A DNA stretch of 64,000 nt from NCBI RefSeq assembly GCF_900230225.1, contig NZ_OCNH01000002.1, positions 124,001 through 188,000 on the forward strand. Direction: 5' to 3'. Source of the stretch: Spirosoma fluviale. GTDB lineage: Bacteria > Bacteroidota > Bacteroidia > Cytophagales > Spirosomataceae. The notes under the pieces are model-generated. The model did no database searches, was not told where the DNA came from, and worked only from the letters and a program-made list of their open reading frames with translations. Shown here in pieces: positions 16,665 to 26,125 of the stretch. How positions within the stretch are numbered: the first letter of the stretch is position 1; each line of letters begins with the position of its first letter. A program made the translations under genes and the position numbers.

Positions 16665-18167
16665 TCACTCTTCCCACCCAAACGACCGCTCGATGGCTTT
16701 TTGCCAGCCTCGCATGAGCTTTGTACGTTTGGCATCGTCCATATTGGGTTCATAGGTTTTGGCAACGCCCCAGTTTTGGCGTAAATCGTCCAGATTTTGC
16801 CAGTAACCAACGGCTAGTCCGGCAGCATACGCAGCGCCGAGGGCCGTTGTTTCGGTCATGCGTGGGCAGATAACGGGTCCATTGAGCACATCGGACTGAA
16901 ACTGCATCAGCAACGAGTTAACGACCATGCCGCCATCCACGCGCAGGGATTTGAGCGATACGCCCGCATCCTGTTCCATCGCCCGCACTACGTCGACGGT
17001 CTGGTAAGCGGTGGCTTCCAGAACGGCCCGTGCGATATGACCTTTGGTAACAAAACGCGTCAGACCGGCAATAACACCCCGTGCATCGGCTTTCCAGTGG
17101 GGAGCATAGAGGCCTGAGAAGGCTGGTACAAAATAAGCCCCGCCATTATCCTCAACCGTCCGGGCCAGCGTTTCGATATCCGTGCTCTTTTTGATCATGC
17201 CCAAATTATCGCGTAACCATTGCACCAGCGCACCGGTAATGGCCACGCTGCCTTCCAGCGCGTAATGAACGGGTTCGTTCTGGAATTGATAGGCTACCGT
17301 TGTCAACAGGCCGCAGGTTGAGGTACGGAGTTCGGTGCCAGTGTTCATGAGCAGGAAACAGCCTGTTCCGTAGGTGTTTTTCGCCTGTCCTGGTTCGTAA
17401 CAGGTCTGCCCAACAAGGGCCGCCTGCTGGTCGCCAAGGATACCTGCTACCGGAACGCCCGGCAATACTTCCGACGATACCGTTCCGTACACCTCACTGC
17501 TGGGGCGAATTTGCGGCAGCATGACGCGGGGCACGGTGAAGTCGCTCAACAGACTATCATCCCAGTCGAGGGTATGCAGATTCATTAGCTGAGTTCGGCT
17601 GGCGTTGGTAACGTCGGTGAGGTGCAGACCGCCATCTGTTCCACCCGTCAGGTTCCAGACCACGAAGGTATCCATGTTGCCAAAAATGGCGTCGCCCCGT
17701 TCGGCATCTTCCCGGAGACCCGGCACATGATCCAACAGCCATTTCAGTTTCAGGCCGCTAAAATAAGTGGCCAGAGGTAGACCCGTTTTCGCCCGAAACC
17801 GATCCTGACCGTGGCCATTGGCCGAAAACTCAAGAACCAGGTCGGCGGTGCGCATATCCTGCCAAACGATGGCATTGTAATAGGGTTTGCCTGTTCGGCG
17901 GTTCCAGACAACGGTGGTTTCGCGCTGGTTGGTGATGCCAACGGCTTTGATATCCTGTACGGAAAGTTTTCCTTTGATACGAGCCAGTGCGATGACTTCG
18001 AGTGTGTTGCGCCAGATTTCTTCGGGGTCGTGCTCCACCCATCCGGGCTGCGGATAAATCTGTTTGTGTTCCTTCTGTGCGAGGGAAACGATCTTGCCCT
18101 GTCGGTCAAATACAATACAACGGGTACTGGTCGTTCCCTGGTCAATAGCGGCTATGTAGGAGGGCAT
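16665..18167 (-). CDS. glpK: Glycerol kinase
   Basis: A 500-residue FGGY-family kinase that phosphorylates glycerol to sn-glycerol 3-phosphate. The N-terminal phosphate loop is [18 protein letters not shown]. Further typical segments are [52 protein letters not shown] and the C-terminal [16 protein letters not shown]. Length is normal for GlpK. Its first 26 nt overlap the end of the preceding unrelated gene; glpF lies beyond that. It is therefore the last gene of a glpF-x-glpK message, with glycerol uptake feeding straight into phosphorylation. Confidence 0.97.
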   Translation of the reverse strand: MPSYIAAIDQGTTSTRCIVFDRQGKIVSLAQKEHKQIYPQPGWVEHDPEEIWRNTLEVIALARIKGKLSVQDIKAVGITNQRETTVVWNRRTGKPYYNAIVWQDMRTADLVLEFSANGHGQDRFRAKTGLPLATYFSGLKLKWLLDHVPGLREDAERGDAIFGNMDTFVVWNLTGGTDGGLHLTDVTNASRTQLMNLHTLDWDDSLLSDFTVPRVMLPQIRPSSEVYGTVSSEVLPGVPVAGILGDQQAALVGQTCYEPGQAKNTYGTGCFLLMNTGTELRTSTCGLLTTVAYQFQNEPVHYALEGSVAITGALVQWLRDNLGMIKKSTDIETLARTVEDNGGAYFVPAFSGLYAPHWKADARGVIAGLTRFVTKGHIARAVLEATAYQTVDVVRAMEQDAGVSLKSLRVDGGMVVNSLLMQFQSDVLNGPVICPRMTETTALGAAYAAGLAVGYWQNLDDLRQNWGVAKTYEPNMDDAKRTKLMRGWQKAIERSFGWEE

Positions 18168-18819
18168 GAGAGTCTGAGAGTGCGAAGCTTACAACTTCTT
18201 TAAGCTGAGAATATAAAACAGATTTATTTTTTCGTGCAGAGGGGTGGTAAAAGTTTATGACAAGCTTATTATCCCAAACACCATACTGAAAACCGTGTGG
18301 CGTAGTTTTCATATTGGCAAAGTCAAATAACTGTTTAGGTAAATAATCGTATCGTAAGCAACTTAGAATTATAGTAGGTGATATTGCCTGAATCTGTTGC
18401 TGTAAAAGGGTTTTACTTAAAGCGACATAATTTGATAATACAATCGGATCGGCTGATGCGCTTCCCCAAGTCTTTTTTAGATTGATAAAAGCTATAGATT
18501 GTAACGCTTCATTTTTGTCTACATAAGTTATGCTTTCGTAAGTCGGGAAATTATGTAGTATACCGTAAGCCCATTCACTAATTCGATGAGAAAATCCATA
18601 CCTAACGCTATCAACACCGTTCCACCATTCGGCATATTCACCTGATTCGTATGTGTCGTTGAGTCGATTATGCTCTTTCGCAATGAAAAGAATTTTAGTG
18701 GTTTGCTTATTAAACCTTATTGGATCAATAATTCCATCTCTGATTATACCATTATTATAATCGGCTAGGGAAGTAGACTTCTTGTAAAGGATTTCTAATT
18801 CTTGAAAAAATAAGTCCAT
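18142..18819 (-). CDS. Uncharacterised protein inserted between glpF and glpK, possibly UDG-like fold
   Basis: A 225-residue protein I do not firmly recognise. The pattern of hydrophobic strands plus the segments [10 protein letters not shown] (near residue 43), [18 protein letters not shown] and [17 protein letters not shown] recalls the order of motifs in uracil-DNA-glycosylase superfamily proteins (strand-loop, NVVK-like, KPxVIV-like, HPS near the C terminus). The catalytic residues cannot be confirmed. The gene is AT-richer than glpK and glpF. Its last residues ([11 protein letters not shown]) are encoded by DNA that is also the glpK start region. This suggests the gene was inserted and now reads out into old flanking sequence. 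It starts 12 nt after glpF. Confidence 0.55.
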   Translation of the reverse strand: MDLFFQELEILYKKSTSLADYNNGIIRDGIIDPIRFNKQTTKILFIAKEHNRLNDTYESGEYAEWWNGVDSVRYGFSHRISEWAYGILHNFPTYESITYVDKNEALQSIAFINLKKTWGSASADPIVLSNYVALSKTLLQQQIQAISPTIILSCLRYDYLPKQLFDFANMKTTPHGFQYGVWDNKLVINFYHPSARKNKSVLYSQLKEVVSFALSDSHALLHSRY

Positions 18820-18831
18820 TTGTTGAGAGCT

Positions 18832-19557
18832 TTAAAGCGTAAACCAGCGAATCAATAACCCGCCGATAGCAGCGCCAACCAATGGCCCCACTACGGGTAC
18901 CCAGGCGTAGCTCCAGTCGGACGACCCTTTCGCAGGAATGGGCAGTAGCGCATGCGCCAGACGCGGGCTGAAATCGCGGGCGGGGCTCATGGCATAACCG
19001 GTAGTGCCGCCTAATGAGAGGCCAATGCTCCACACCAGAATACCTACCAGATACGGGCCAACGCCGATGGCCAGTTCACCCAAATGTTTGGAAGAAATAC
19101 CCGCCAGACCCAGAATAAGCACCAGCGTGGCCATGGCTTCGCTTACAAAATTGGCACTCGGTTTTCGAATGGCTGGGCCTGTAGCGAAACAGGCTAATTT
19201 GGCATCATGATCGGGCGTGGCAGCCCAGTGGGGCAGGTAATGAAGCCAGACTAAGGTTGCTCCCAGAAACGCACCAATCAACTGTGCTGTAATGTAGGGT
19301 ACCATGTGGCTGAAATCATCTGTCGCTACGGCAAAAGCAACCGTCACGGCCGGATTCAAATGGGCATCGACGCTCCCAAAAGCTTTAGCGACAAAAACGC
19401 CCATTGTCACGGCAAAGGCCCAGCCTGCGGTAATGACAATCCAGCCTCCTGCTTCACCTTTTGTTTGTTTCAAAACCACATTGGCAACAACGCCATTGCC
19501 AAGAAGTATGAGGACCATTGTACCAATTAATTCACCAAGAAAGGGAGATGTTTGCAT
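18832..19557 (-). CDS. glpF: Glycerol facilitator, MIP/aquaporin family
   Basis: A 241-residue six-helix channel for passive glycerol uptake. The first NPA motif is intact (DAHLNPAVTVAFA). The second appears as MSPARDFSPRL, with Ser replacing Asn; the Arg of the aromatic/arginine filter is present. The N terminus, SPFLGELIGTMVLILLGNGVVAN, is the usual start of GlpF. The Asp after PAR is a mark of glycerol-type rather than water-type channels. First gene of the glpF-x-glpK group, transcribed away from the MDR oxidoreductase at 19749. Confidence 0.93.
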   Translation of the reverse strand: MQTSPFLGELIGTMVLILLGNGVVANVVLKQTKGEAGGWIVITAGWAFAVTMGVFVAKAFGSVDAHLNPAVTVAFAVATDDFSHMVPYITAQLIGAFLGATLVWLHYLPHWAATPDHDAKLACFATGPAIRKPSANFVSEAMATLVLILGLAGISSKHLGELAIGVGPYLVGILVWSIGLSLGGTTGYAMSPARDFSPRLAHALLPIPAKGSSDWSYAWVPVVGPLVGAAIGGLLIRWFTL

Positions 19558-19655
19558 TTTTAGGAATTGGTGGTTAAGCGGGTAGTGGTGAGTAGCTATG
19601 GGCCATACTAGCCACTGCGCTCAAGGTTTAGGAATAGTTTGTGCGAATTAAGTCA

Positions 19656-19663
19656 TATTTTTG
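19656..19663 (+). promoter_or_regulatory. Possible -7 element for the MDR oxidoreductase
   Basis: TATTTTTG fits TAnnTTTG in the divergent 191-nt glpF/oxidoreductase space. The nearest TTG (19639) is at 14-nt spacing, shorter than usual, and the leader would be about 85 nt. Confidence 0.3.
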
Positions 19664-19748
19664 ACCCTATTCCAAATCCTGAAATAAATTCATTTGTTGC
19701 CGGCGCACCGCAGCGGGACTTCATTTATCAATCCATTTAGTCATCCCT

Positions 19749-20720
19749 ATGAAAAGCATCTTATTTACCGAGACCGGAAAGCCAACAGAAATTCTTAAGC
19801 TTACCGATCTGGCCGTTCCTGAGCCGGGACCAAACGACGTACGTATTAAGGTTATTGCCGCCCCAATAAACCCTTCTGACATCATGTTCGTCCAGAATTT
19901 GTACGGAATCCGGCCGCAGTTGCCTTCCGGGGCAGGTTTTGAGGGCGTAGGGATTGTGGAAGCTCTTGGAGAGGGCGTTCAGATGCGAACGGGTATGCGG
20001 GTAAGTTTTACCAGTGTTGGCACCTGGTCGGAGTATGCCGTTGCTCACCACCGAAGCCTGATTCCGGTGCCCGACGCCATGTCGGATGAGGTGGCCGCTC
20101 AGTTATTCGTCAATCCGTTTACAGCCTATGCCATGGTTCAGGATTCGGGCGTACCGGAAGGTGGCTGGCTGATGCTCACGGCGGCTGGGTCGGCCTTTGG
20201 TAAAATGGTGATTCAGCTCTGTGCCATGCGGGGTATCAAGACCATTGGCACGGTTCGACGTGATGATTTGAGCGATGAATTAAAAGCACTCGGCCTAACC
20301 GAAGTGATCAATACCGAAACCGAAAATATGGCCGCACGGGTCAAGCAGATCACCGATGGGGCCGGGGTAGCCTGCGTGCTCGATGCTGTTGGTGGGCCTA
20401 TCGCCACCGAAGCGGTTAAGTGCCTAGCCAGGGGCGGAACCATGATTATTTACGGGCTGATGAGTTTACAGGACCCTAGTCTGAATGCTGGTTTAATGAT
20501 CTTTAGGGAATTGACCGTCAAAGGCTTCTGGCTTACGGACTGGATGCGCCGGGTAGATAGCCAGACCCGGCAGGAAGTGGCACAAAATGTGATCAGTTTA
20601 CTGGCATCCGGGAAAATCCAGTTGCCCGTCGAAGCGTCTTATCCGCTGGAGCAAATTGCCGAAGCTGTCGAACACGCCGACCGGCCGGGGCGCTGGGGGA
20701 AAATCCTGCTAAAACCCTGA
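19749..20720 (+). CDS. Medium-chain dehydrogenase/reductase, quinone or enoyl reductase type
   Basis: A 323-residue NAD(P)H-dependent oxidoreductase. The GroES-like half includes APINPSDIMFVQNLYG and GAGFEGVGIVEALGEGV. The Rossmann half contains LTAAGSAFGKMVIQLCAMRG, a variant of the AxxGxxG nucleotide loop, and VLDAVGGPIATEAVKCL. Zinc-ligand cysteines of classical alcohol dehydrogenases are absent. This points to the zinc-free quinone oxidoreductase or MECR-like enoyl-reductase branch. It is a single gene divergent from glpF; substrate unknown. Confidence 0.85.
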   Translation: MKSILFTETGKPTEILKLTDLAVPEPGPNDVRIKVIAAPINPSDIMFVQNLYGIRPQLPSGAGFEGVGIVEALGEGVQMRTGMRVSFTSVGTWSEYAVAHHRSLIPVPDAMSDEVAAQLFVNPFTAYAMVQDSGVPEGGWLMLTAAGSAFGKMVIQLCAMRGIKTIGTVRRDDLSDELKALGLTEVINTETENMAARVKQITDGAGVACVLDAVGGPIATEAVKCLARGGTMIIYGLMSLQDPSLNAGLMIFRELTVKGFWLTDWMRRVDSQTRQEVAQNVISLLASGKIQLPVEASYPLEQIAEAVEHADRPGRWGKILLKP

Positions 20721-20826
20721 CGTGCACAGGCTATCGTATTTGGTTTGTTGAGGAAGCTGTTTGGCGGCAGGAGTTATCGGGCAGGCTGCTTTCGCTAATT
20801 TTCTGTACGATTTCGGGTGGCTTCCT

Positions 20827-20834
20827 TATCTTTG
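20827..20834 (+). promoter_or_regulatory. Possible -7 element for exbB
   Basis: TATCTTTG fits TAnnTTTG, 78 nt before the exbB ATG (20913). The rest of the 192-nt gap (20721-20912) shows no other structure. Confidence 0.4.
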
Positions 20835-20912
20835 ACAACAATATACAACTCAGTACGTTTGTTTCAATAACGACCGCAGGTTTACTCACATCCACTTACT
20901 CGACTCGTTCGT

Positions 20913-21623
20913 ATGCTCTTGCTCCAGGTTCCGGCTGTTGATACTACGGCCGCATCACTGTCGGCCACAACGGCTGCTCAACCCCAAACTCTGCAACTTT
21001 TTGATCTGGTAGCCAAAGGCGGTTGGGTTATGATCCCCATCGCATTTTTGCTATTTGCAGCCCTTTACCTGATTTTCGAGCGGTATTTTGTAATCCGGTC
21101 GCAAAGCCGATACGATGCCAATTTCATCGACAATATTCGGGATATGGTGGCGCAGGGGAACATCAAATCGGCCGAATCCTTCGCCAAGAACCAGCGTACC
21201 GCCATGGGACGTGTGTTTGAAAAAGCCATCGGTCGAATTGGATCACCCATCCGCGAGATTGAAAGCACCATTGAGACGGTCGGGCAAATTGAACTTTCTC
21301 GTTTGGAGCGTAACATGGGGTATCTAGGTATCATCGCCGGTATTGCCCCGATGCTGGGTTTCATCGGTACCATCTCCGGTATCATTCGGATTTTCTATGA
21401 CATCTCGCTTTCTGATAACATCAGCGTTGGTATCATCGCCGGTGGTTTATACGAAAAAATGATCACGTCGGGTTCGGGTCTGATTGTGGGCGTTATTGCC
21501 TATACGGGCTATCACCTGCTCAACATGATGATCGAGCGCTTTACGCTGGCTCTGGAAGTCAATGCGTTCGAGTTTATCGAAGTCCTTCAGAAACCAACGA
21601 CCGAAACGGCCCGGATGCGGTAA
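20913..21623 (+). CDS. exbB: MotA/TolQ/ExbB proton channel protein
   Basis: A 236-residue inner-membrane protein of the ExbB/TolQ family. A Ser/Thr/Ala-rich N terminus precedes the first helix (GGWVMIPIAFLLFAALYLIFERYFVI, about residues 32-57). A cytoplasmic helical domain follows. The two C-terminal helices carry LGIIAGIAPMLGFIGTISGIIRIF and GLIVGVIAYTGYHLLNMMIERF. With ExbD it makes the proton-driven motor that energises TonB-dependent transport or Tol-like functions. A tonB gene is not adjacent. Confidence 0.9.
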   Translation: MLLLQVPAVDTTAASLSATTAAQPQTLQLFDLVAKGGWVMIPIAFLLFAALYLIFERYFVIRSQSRYDANFIDNIRDMVAQGNIKSAESFAKNQRTAMGRVFEKAIGRIGSPIREIESTIETVGQIELSRLERNMGYLGIIAGIAPMLGFIGTISGIIRIFYDISLSDNISVGIIAGGLYEKMITSGSGLIVGVIAYTGYHLLNMMIERFTLALEVNAFEFIEVLQKPTTETARMR

Positions 21624-21635
21624 CGTCTATCACGG

Positions 21636-21660
21636 CCGACCGGGACGGTCGGTACTACAT
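21636..21660. repeat. Solitary half-copy of the TGTARTRCCG palindrome
   Basis: The sequence gaccgggacggtcggtactacat in the 38-nt exbB/exbD gap matches the right arm of the hairpin at 22108-22138 (gaccgggacggtcggtattacac) at all but two positions. No matching left arm is present; only a small internal 6-bp hairpin (ccgacc/ggtcgg) remains. Confidence 0.75.
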
Positions 21661-21661
21661 T

Positions 21662-22054
21662 ATGAAACTCCGACGTAAAACAAAATTTGCTGCCGAAGTC
21701 GCGACTTCATCCCTGAACGACATCATGTTTTTTCTGCTGTTGTTCTTTCTGATCATCTCGACAGTAGCCAATCCCAATGTCATCAAACTGTTGCTGCCTA
21801 AAGCAGCTTCGACGCAGCAGTTGAGCAAGAAACAGGTAACGCTGTCGGTTGATGCCGACAAAAAATACTATATCGATAAAAAACCGGTTGATCCAGCCAG
21901 TCTGGAGAATGAACTGAAAATAATCATGGCTGGTATTGCCGAGCCAACGGTTGTGGTTCGTTTCGATAAGACCTTAACCGTCCAGGATTTAGTCGATGTG
22001 CTGCAAACCGGAGCCAAGCTGAATATCAAGATGGTGATGGCCACCTCCAAATAA
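21662..22054 (+). CDS. exbD: ExbD/TolR family biopolymer transport protein
   Basis: A 130-residue protein with a short cytoplasmic N terminus and one membrane helix (LNDIMFFLLLFFLIISTVA, about residues 18-37). The proton-relay Asp of the family is at the start of that helix (Asp20). A periplasmic domain with the typical KxxTVQDLVDVLQTGAKLNIKMV end follows. It starts 38 nt after exbB and completes a two-gene proton-motor operon. The hairpin at 22068 follows its stop by 13 nt. Confidence 0.9.
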   Translation: MKLRRKTKFAAEVATSSLNDIMFFLLLFFLIISTVANPNVIKLLLPKAASTQQLSKKQVTLSVDADKKYYIDKKPVDPASLENELKIIMAGIAEPTVVVRFDKTLTVQDLVDVLQTGAKLNIKMVMATSK

Positions 22055-22067
22055 ATCAAGTTTTTAA

Positions 22068-22138
22068 TGTAATACCGACCGTCCCGGTCGGGTGTAAAGT
22101 CAAACCTTTTACACCCGACCGGGACGGTCGGTATTACA
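22068..22138. repeat. Inverted repeat between convergent exbD and glycosyltransferase (31-bp perfect arms)
   Basis: Arms 22068-22098 and 22108-22138 pair perfectly over 31 bp with a 9-nt loop (gtcaaacct). The termini tgtaataccgacc and ggtcggtattaca match the set at 4661 and 44104. Inside each arm is a further palindrome (accgtcccggt type). The right arm ends 13 nt before the convergent gene's stop. Confidence 0.9.
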
Positions 22139-22151
22139 CTGAAAAGTACAG

Positions 22152-23027
22152 TTAAATGATTTTGTAATTCTTGTATTCGCCAATACGCCAGCCGGTCAAT
22201 CGTTCCACCCAAGCCAGCACTTTAACTCTTGTGGAATAATTCTGCTGCCGGGTGTCGAAGTCAAACTGGATATTATCCCGTTTGATACGGGCCTGCATTA
22301 CGGCCGGATGCGTACCCTCAAACAAGGCTAGCGAATCGATGTGTTTGGCAAACTGGAAGTTTTCGGCTTCTTTTTGAGGAATATTCATCTGCTCATCGGA
22401 ATGCCAGAACCGATAGAAGTAGTTGTATTTCTTTTTTATTTTTTCCAGCGATTTCACCCAGCCGTAATGGTAGATATAGGCGTCAATTAGCTTGACCTTT
22501 AGCTTTTTATTGTCGCTTCGGCGGAATCCCTGTGCATCCCGATACGCATACACCTGCCTGAAAGGGCGGAAAATCCGAATTTCGCGACGGTACCATCTTC
22601 TTGAGTTGCCGTAGTACTTATAAGAGCCGTAGAAGTGTACATACTTAAACAAAAGCCCTTCTACGTCGCTGTCAGCCAGGTAGGTTTCCATGGCCTTTTT
22701 CACAACCGGAATGTACTGCTCGTGCATCACCTCGTCGCCCTGAATATAAAAGGCCCAATCAACATCGGGTGAAATCGCGGCCAGCGCCTTGTCTGTTTCC
22801 TGAGCCAGCACCTTTCCGCCTTCCCGCAAACTATCATCCCATACCGTTTCAATAATTCTGATTTTATCGGAAGGAATATTTCGGATCAGAGCCAGGGTAT
22901 CGTCCTCAGAATTACCAACGGCTACCACAAATTCGTCGCAAAGCGGTAGAATGGAGGTGATGGCTTCAACGATTGGGTAATCATAGTGAATGGCGTTCCT
23001 GATGAACGTAAAACCGGCTACTTTCAT
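22152..23027 (-). CDS. Glycosyltransferase, GT2-like
   Basis: A 291-residue cytoplasmic protein from the ATG at 23027 (MKVAGFTFIRNAIHYDYPIV). An upstream ATG at 23102 would add 25 residues without family resemblance. The segment FVVAVGNSEDDT and the acidic WAFYIQGDEVMHE resemble the nucleotide-sugar and DxD regions of GT-A fold enzymes of family 2 (the YIQGDE type). A basic C-terminal half with many Tyr and Lys residues follows. Donor and acceptor are unknown. It is convergent with exbD and divergent from the Rieske/FAD gene. Confidence 0.75.
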   Translation of the reverse strand: MKVAGFTFIRNAIHYDYPIVEAITSILPLCDEFVVAVGNSEDDTLALIRNIPSDKIRIIETVWDDSLREGGKVLAQETDKALAAISPDVDWAFYIQGDEVMHEQYIPVVKKAMETYLADSDVEGLLFKYVHFYGSYKYYGNSRRWYRREIRIFRPFRQVYAYRDAQGFRRSDNKKLKVKLIDAYIYHYGWVKSLEKIKKKYNYFYRFWHSDEQMNIPQKEAENFQFAKHIDSLALFEGTHPAVMQARIKRDNIQFDFDTRQQNYSTRVKVLAWVERLTGWRIGEYKNYKII

Positions 23028-23063
23028 GATGCTATAGGTCGACGGAGCCGTCGATTTAGGGGT

Positions 23064-23071
23064 CAAAATTA
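23064..23071 (-). promoter_or_regulatory. -7 promoter element for the glycosyltransferase
   Basis: On the reverse strand TAATTTTG fits TAnnTTTG, 36 nt before the ATG at 23027. A small 6-bp hairpin (tcgacg/cgtcga, 23038-23053) lies in the leader between them. Confidence 0.45.
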
Positions 23072-23148
23072 GGTAATAAGCGTAGTTTTCGCGTTGGGTC
23101 AAATCAAATTAGTGAATACGAAGGTTTATAGGACAAACTCAACCTGCC

Positions 23149-24729
23149 ATGATAGCCGACTATACCGAAGCCCCTGTGTGTCACATCGATGATTTAGCCG
23201 ATGGTGATCTGAAAGAAGTTCGCGTGGGCGATACCGATGTACTGCTGGCCCGCGCCGATGGGCAGTTTTATGCACTTCACCCGAAATGTTCTCATTATCA
23301 GGGGCCTTTGGTCAAAGGCCTGCTGAACGGTCACCGGCTTATTTGTCCATGGCACAATGCCTGTTTTGATATCAGAGACGGGCATCGGCTCGAAGCGCCT
23401 GCTCTGAACGGATTACCGACGCATGAGGTGCGCATTCAAGGCGACCAGGTTTTTGTGCGGTTAACAACAGAAAAAGAAAGTCTGGAGAACCCGATGTCCG
23501 CGCCAGACACCGCCAATCCTGAAACCTATGTAATCATTGGCAGTGGCGGAGCGGGCGCGTTTGCGGCCGAGGGTATGCGCGAAGGCGGTTTTACCGGCAA
23601 AATTGTGATGCTGACCGCCAGCGGAGAAGTGCCATACGACCGGCCAAATTGCTCAAAGGATTACTTGCAGGGGGAAGCCCCTGACGAGTGGATGGCACTC
23701 CGCCCGGAAGAGTTCTACAAAAGTTATGGCATTGAAATTCGGACAAATCAGCCGGTAACGGCACTCAATCCCGTAACAAAACAAATTGAACTCGCATCCG
23801 GCGAAACTATAACCTACGACAAGGCACTTTTGTGTTCGGGCGGTAAGCCCAATAAATTACCGGCTGTCGATGCTGCGCTCAAGGGAGTGTACACGCTGCG
23901 GAGTCTGCACGATAGCCAGACCCTGCGCGATCTGGGCAAACAAGGGAAGAGGGTTGTTATTGTGGGTAGTTCGTTCATTGGACTGGAAGGCGCCATGAGC
24001 TTGCGGAAACTCGGTAGCGAGGTGGATGTTGTCGGGCCGGAAACAACACCTTTTGAGAAAATCCTGGGTGCCCGAATTGGCCGGGTCATCCAGGGATGGC
24101 ACGAGGCAGCGGGCATTCGGTTTCATCTGGGCCGGAGACTGGATCATCTGGAAGGGGAGGAGGCCGTTAGCGCTGTGGTCCTTGACAATGGCGAGCGACT
24201 TCTCGCCGATTTTGTGCTGATCGGTACAGGCGTTAAACCCCGAACCGACTTTCTCAAAGGCGTTGCGACCGAGACAGACGGCGGTGTGAAAAGTGATGAC
24301 TATTTAAAAGTAGCGGATGACCTGTATGCCGCCGGTGATATAGTTCATTATCCGATGGCCGACGGAATGCAGCGAATTGAGCACTGGAAAGTGGCGGGTC
24401 AGCAGGGGCACGTGGCCGGATTGAATATGGCGGGTAAAGAAACGCCGTACCAGATGGCCCCCTTCTTCTGGACCAACCAGCAGGGTAAGCGAATCAATTA
24501 CGTTGGGCACACCACACAGGTCGATGATGTACTGTATGACGGTAATCCGGAAACCGATGAATCCTTTCTGGCTTTCTATGTTCAGGATAACCAAATCGAA
24601 GCCGTAGCCGGACTCAAGCGCGATCAGGACATTATTGCTGTTCGGGAGCTGATGCAGGCCGGTAGAATGCCATCGGTCGAAGCCGTCCGAAATGGAGTGA
24701 AGTGGGTTGACGAGCTTAAAAAAGCCTGA
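23149..24729 (+). CDS. Rieske [2Fe-2S] / FAD-dependent pyridine nucleotide-disulfide-type oxidoreductase
   Basis: A 526-residue two-domain protein like the AIFM3 family. The N-terminal Rieske domain has the cluster ligands C47-x-H49 and C66-P-W-H69. After a linker at about 108-125, the FAD domain starts with YVIIGSGGAGAFAAEGMREGG. A second nucleotide-binding motif, RVVIVGSSFIGLEGAMSLRKLG, follows for NAD(P)H, and DLYAAGDIVHYP closes the FAD site. The C-terminal domain completes the fold. Likely role: electron transfer from NAD(P)H through FAD to the Rieske cluster; the final acceptor is unknown. The gene stands alone. Confidence 0.9.
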   Translation: MIADYTEAPVCHIDDLADGDLKEVRVGDTDVLLARADGQFYALHPKCSHYQGPLVKGLLNGHRLICPWHNACFDIRDGHRLEAPALNGLPTHEVRIQGDQVFVRLTTEKESLENPMSAPDTANPETYVIIGSGGAGAFAAEGMREGGFTGKIVMLTASGEVPYDRPNCSKDYLQGEAPDEWMALRPEEFYKSYGIEIRTNQPVTALNPVTKQIELASGETITYDKALLCSGGKPNKLPAVDAALKGVYTLRSLHDSQTLRDLGKQGKRVVIVGSSFIGLEGAMSLRKLGSEVDVVGPETTPFEKILGARIGRVIQGWHEAAGIRFHLGRRLDHLEGEEAVSAVVLDNGERLLADFVLIGTGVKPRTDFLKGVATETDGGVKSDDYLKVADDLYAAGDIVHYPMADGMQRIEHWKVAGQQGHVAGLNMAGKETPYQMAPFFWTNQQGKRINYVGHTTQVDDVLYDGNPETDESFLAFYVQDNQIEAVAGLKRDQDIIAVRELMQAGRMPSVEAVRNGVKWVDELKKA

Positions 24730-24746
24730 TTCCACCGAAACCTGTT

Positions 24747-24754
24747 TACCTTTG
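24747..24754 (+). promoter_or_regulatory. -7 promoter element for the DnaQ-like exonuclease
   Basis: TACCTTTG fits TAnnTTTG and ends 31 nt before the ATG at 24786. Confidence 0.5.
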
Positions 24755-24785
24755 TTATCGAACCGCACGAAATTTCGGTTTGATT

Positions 24786-25598
24786 ATGACGCATCAACTT
24801 GTACTCAAAAAGCCACTCGCTTTTTTCGATCTCGAAACGACTGGCATCAACATCGCCAAAGACCGTATCATTGACATCTGCATCATTAAGGCGTTGCCAG
24901 GCGGTGAGGTGATCACCAAAAACCAGCGTGTTCATCCGGGTATGCCCATTCCGCTGGAGTCGAGCATGATTCATGGAATCTACGACGATGATGTTCAGGA
25001 TGCTCCCCCGTTCAAGACTGTTGCCCGAACGCTGGCGCAGTTTCTGGATGGGTGCGATCTGGCCGGATTCAACTGCAACCGCTTCGACGTGCCGCTATTA
25101 GTCGAGGAGTTTTTGCGGGCTAATGTCGATTTCGACATGAAAAATCGCCGTCTGGTCGATGCCCAGCGGATTTTTCACCTGATGGAGCCGCGCAATCTGT
25201 CGGCCGCTTACCGGTTTTACTGCAACAAGGAACTGATTGGTGCGCATGGTGCCGAGGCCGATACCATTGCCACCCTCGAAGTACTGGATGCGCAGGTACA
25301 GCGGTACATGGGCATGATGGCAAAATCAGATAGTGGTGCTGATGTGGTGTTCGAGAATGACATTGACATGCTTCATAGCCTTACTGCCAACAAAAACATC
25401 GACCTGGCGGGCCGGATGGTGCTTAATGACAAGGGCGACGAAGTATTCAATTTTGGAAAACACAAAGGTGCTCCCGTATTGGAGGTGTTAAAGAAAGAGC
25501 CTTCCTTCTACGACTGGATTCTAAAAGGAGACTTTCCGCTCGACACAAAACGCCGGTTGACAGAAATCCGGCTTCGTATGTTTAGCAACGGAAAATGA
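24786..25598 (+). CDS. 3'-5' exonuclease, DnaQ/DEDD family, with ExoX-like C-terminal domain
   Basis: A 270-residue cytoplasmic nuclease. Exo I is FFDLETTGI (Asp and Glu ligands), Exo II lies in DLAGFNCNRFDVPLLVEEF, and Exo III is GAHGAEADTIATLEVL with the catalytic His and Asp, so it is the DEDDh subtype. The C-terminal segment FNFGKHKGAPVLEVLKKEP is the small domain found after the nuclease part in exonuclease X-type proteins. An in-frame TTG lies 6 nt upstream; the ATG is preferred. Likely role: removal of 3' ends in repair or editing. Confidence 0.88.
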   Translation: MTHQLVLKKPLAFFDLETTGINIAKDRIIDICIIKALPGGEVITKNQRVHPGMPIPLESSMIHGIYDDDVQDAPPFKTVARTLAQFLDGCDLAGFNCNRFDVPLLVEEFLRANVDFDMKNRRLVDAQRIFHLMEPRNLSAAYRFYCNKELIGAHGAEADTIATLEVLDAQVQRYMGMMAKSDSGADVVFENDIDMLHSLTANKNIDLAGRMVLNDKGDEVFNFGKHKGAPVLEVLKKEPSFYDWILKGDFPLDTKRRLTEIRLRMFSNGK

Positions 25599-25739
25599 TA
25601 AATCCGGCGATTTACTGGACAGGATTTGGGTACTAGTGTGTACCGTTAATCCCGTCTAAAACCGCTGTTTATATCCTTTATGTTTAACGGATTCTCGTCA
25701 GGAACGTAAAACACCGTTACGGCAATTCCGAATAATCTT

Positions 25740-25747
25740 TACCTTTG
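25740..25747 (+). promoter_or_regulatory. -7 promoter element for nuoKLMN
   Basis: TACCTTTG fits TAnnTTTG and ends 26 nt before the nuoK ATG (25774). This suggests that nuoK heads its own transcription unit here, apart from nuoA-J. Confidence 0.5.
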
Positions 25748-25773
25748 CGGAACTTTGTATTAACCGGCAAGCC

Positions 25774-26118
25774 ATGCAACCCACGCAGGACGTCCTCATT
25801 CCGGAAGTCATTCAGCAAATACCGCTCACGTACTACCTGATTCTCAGTACCTCACTGTTCGTCATCGGCATCATTGGTGTACTGACCCGGCGAAACGCTA
25901 TTATCATCTTCATGTCCATCGAGCTAATGCTCAATGCGGTCAATTTGTTATTAATCGCATTTTCATCGTATCGTTCCGATTCGGCTGGACAGGTATTCGT
26001 CTTTTTCATTATGGCCGTTGCCGCTGCCGAAGTATCGGTTGGGCTGGCTATTATTGTCATGATCTACCGCAATACCCGCTCCATTGATGTGGGATTGCTC
26101 AATAAACTGAAATGGTAA
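25774..26118 (+). CDS. nuoK: NADH-quinone oxidoreductase subunit K
   Basis: A 114-residue membrane subunit of complex I with three helices. The buried Glu of the antiporter-like channel is in [18 protein letters not shown], and the second helix-associated Glu is in [14 protein letters not shown]. The N terminus has a short extension before [17 protein letters not shown]. It is followed by nuoL, M and N in the usual order, but nuoA-J are not in this window. Confidence 0.96.
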   Translation: MQPTQDVLIPEVIQQIPLTYYLILSTSLFVIGIIGVLTRRNAIIIFMSIELMLNAVNLLLIAFSSYRSDSAGQVFVFFIMAVAAAEVSVGLAIIVMIYRNTRSIDVGLLNKLKW

Positions 26119-26125
26119 AATAAGC

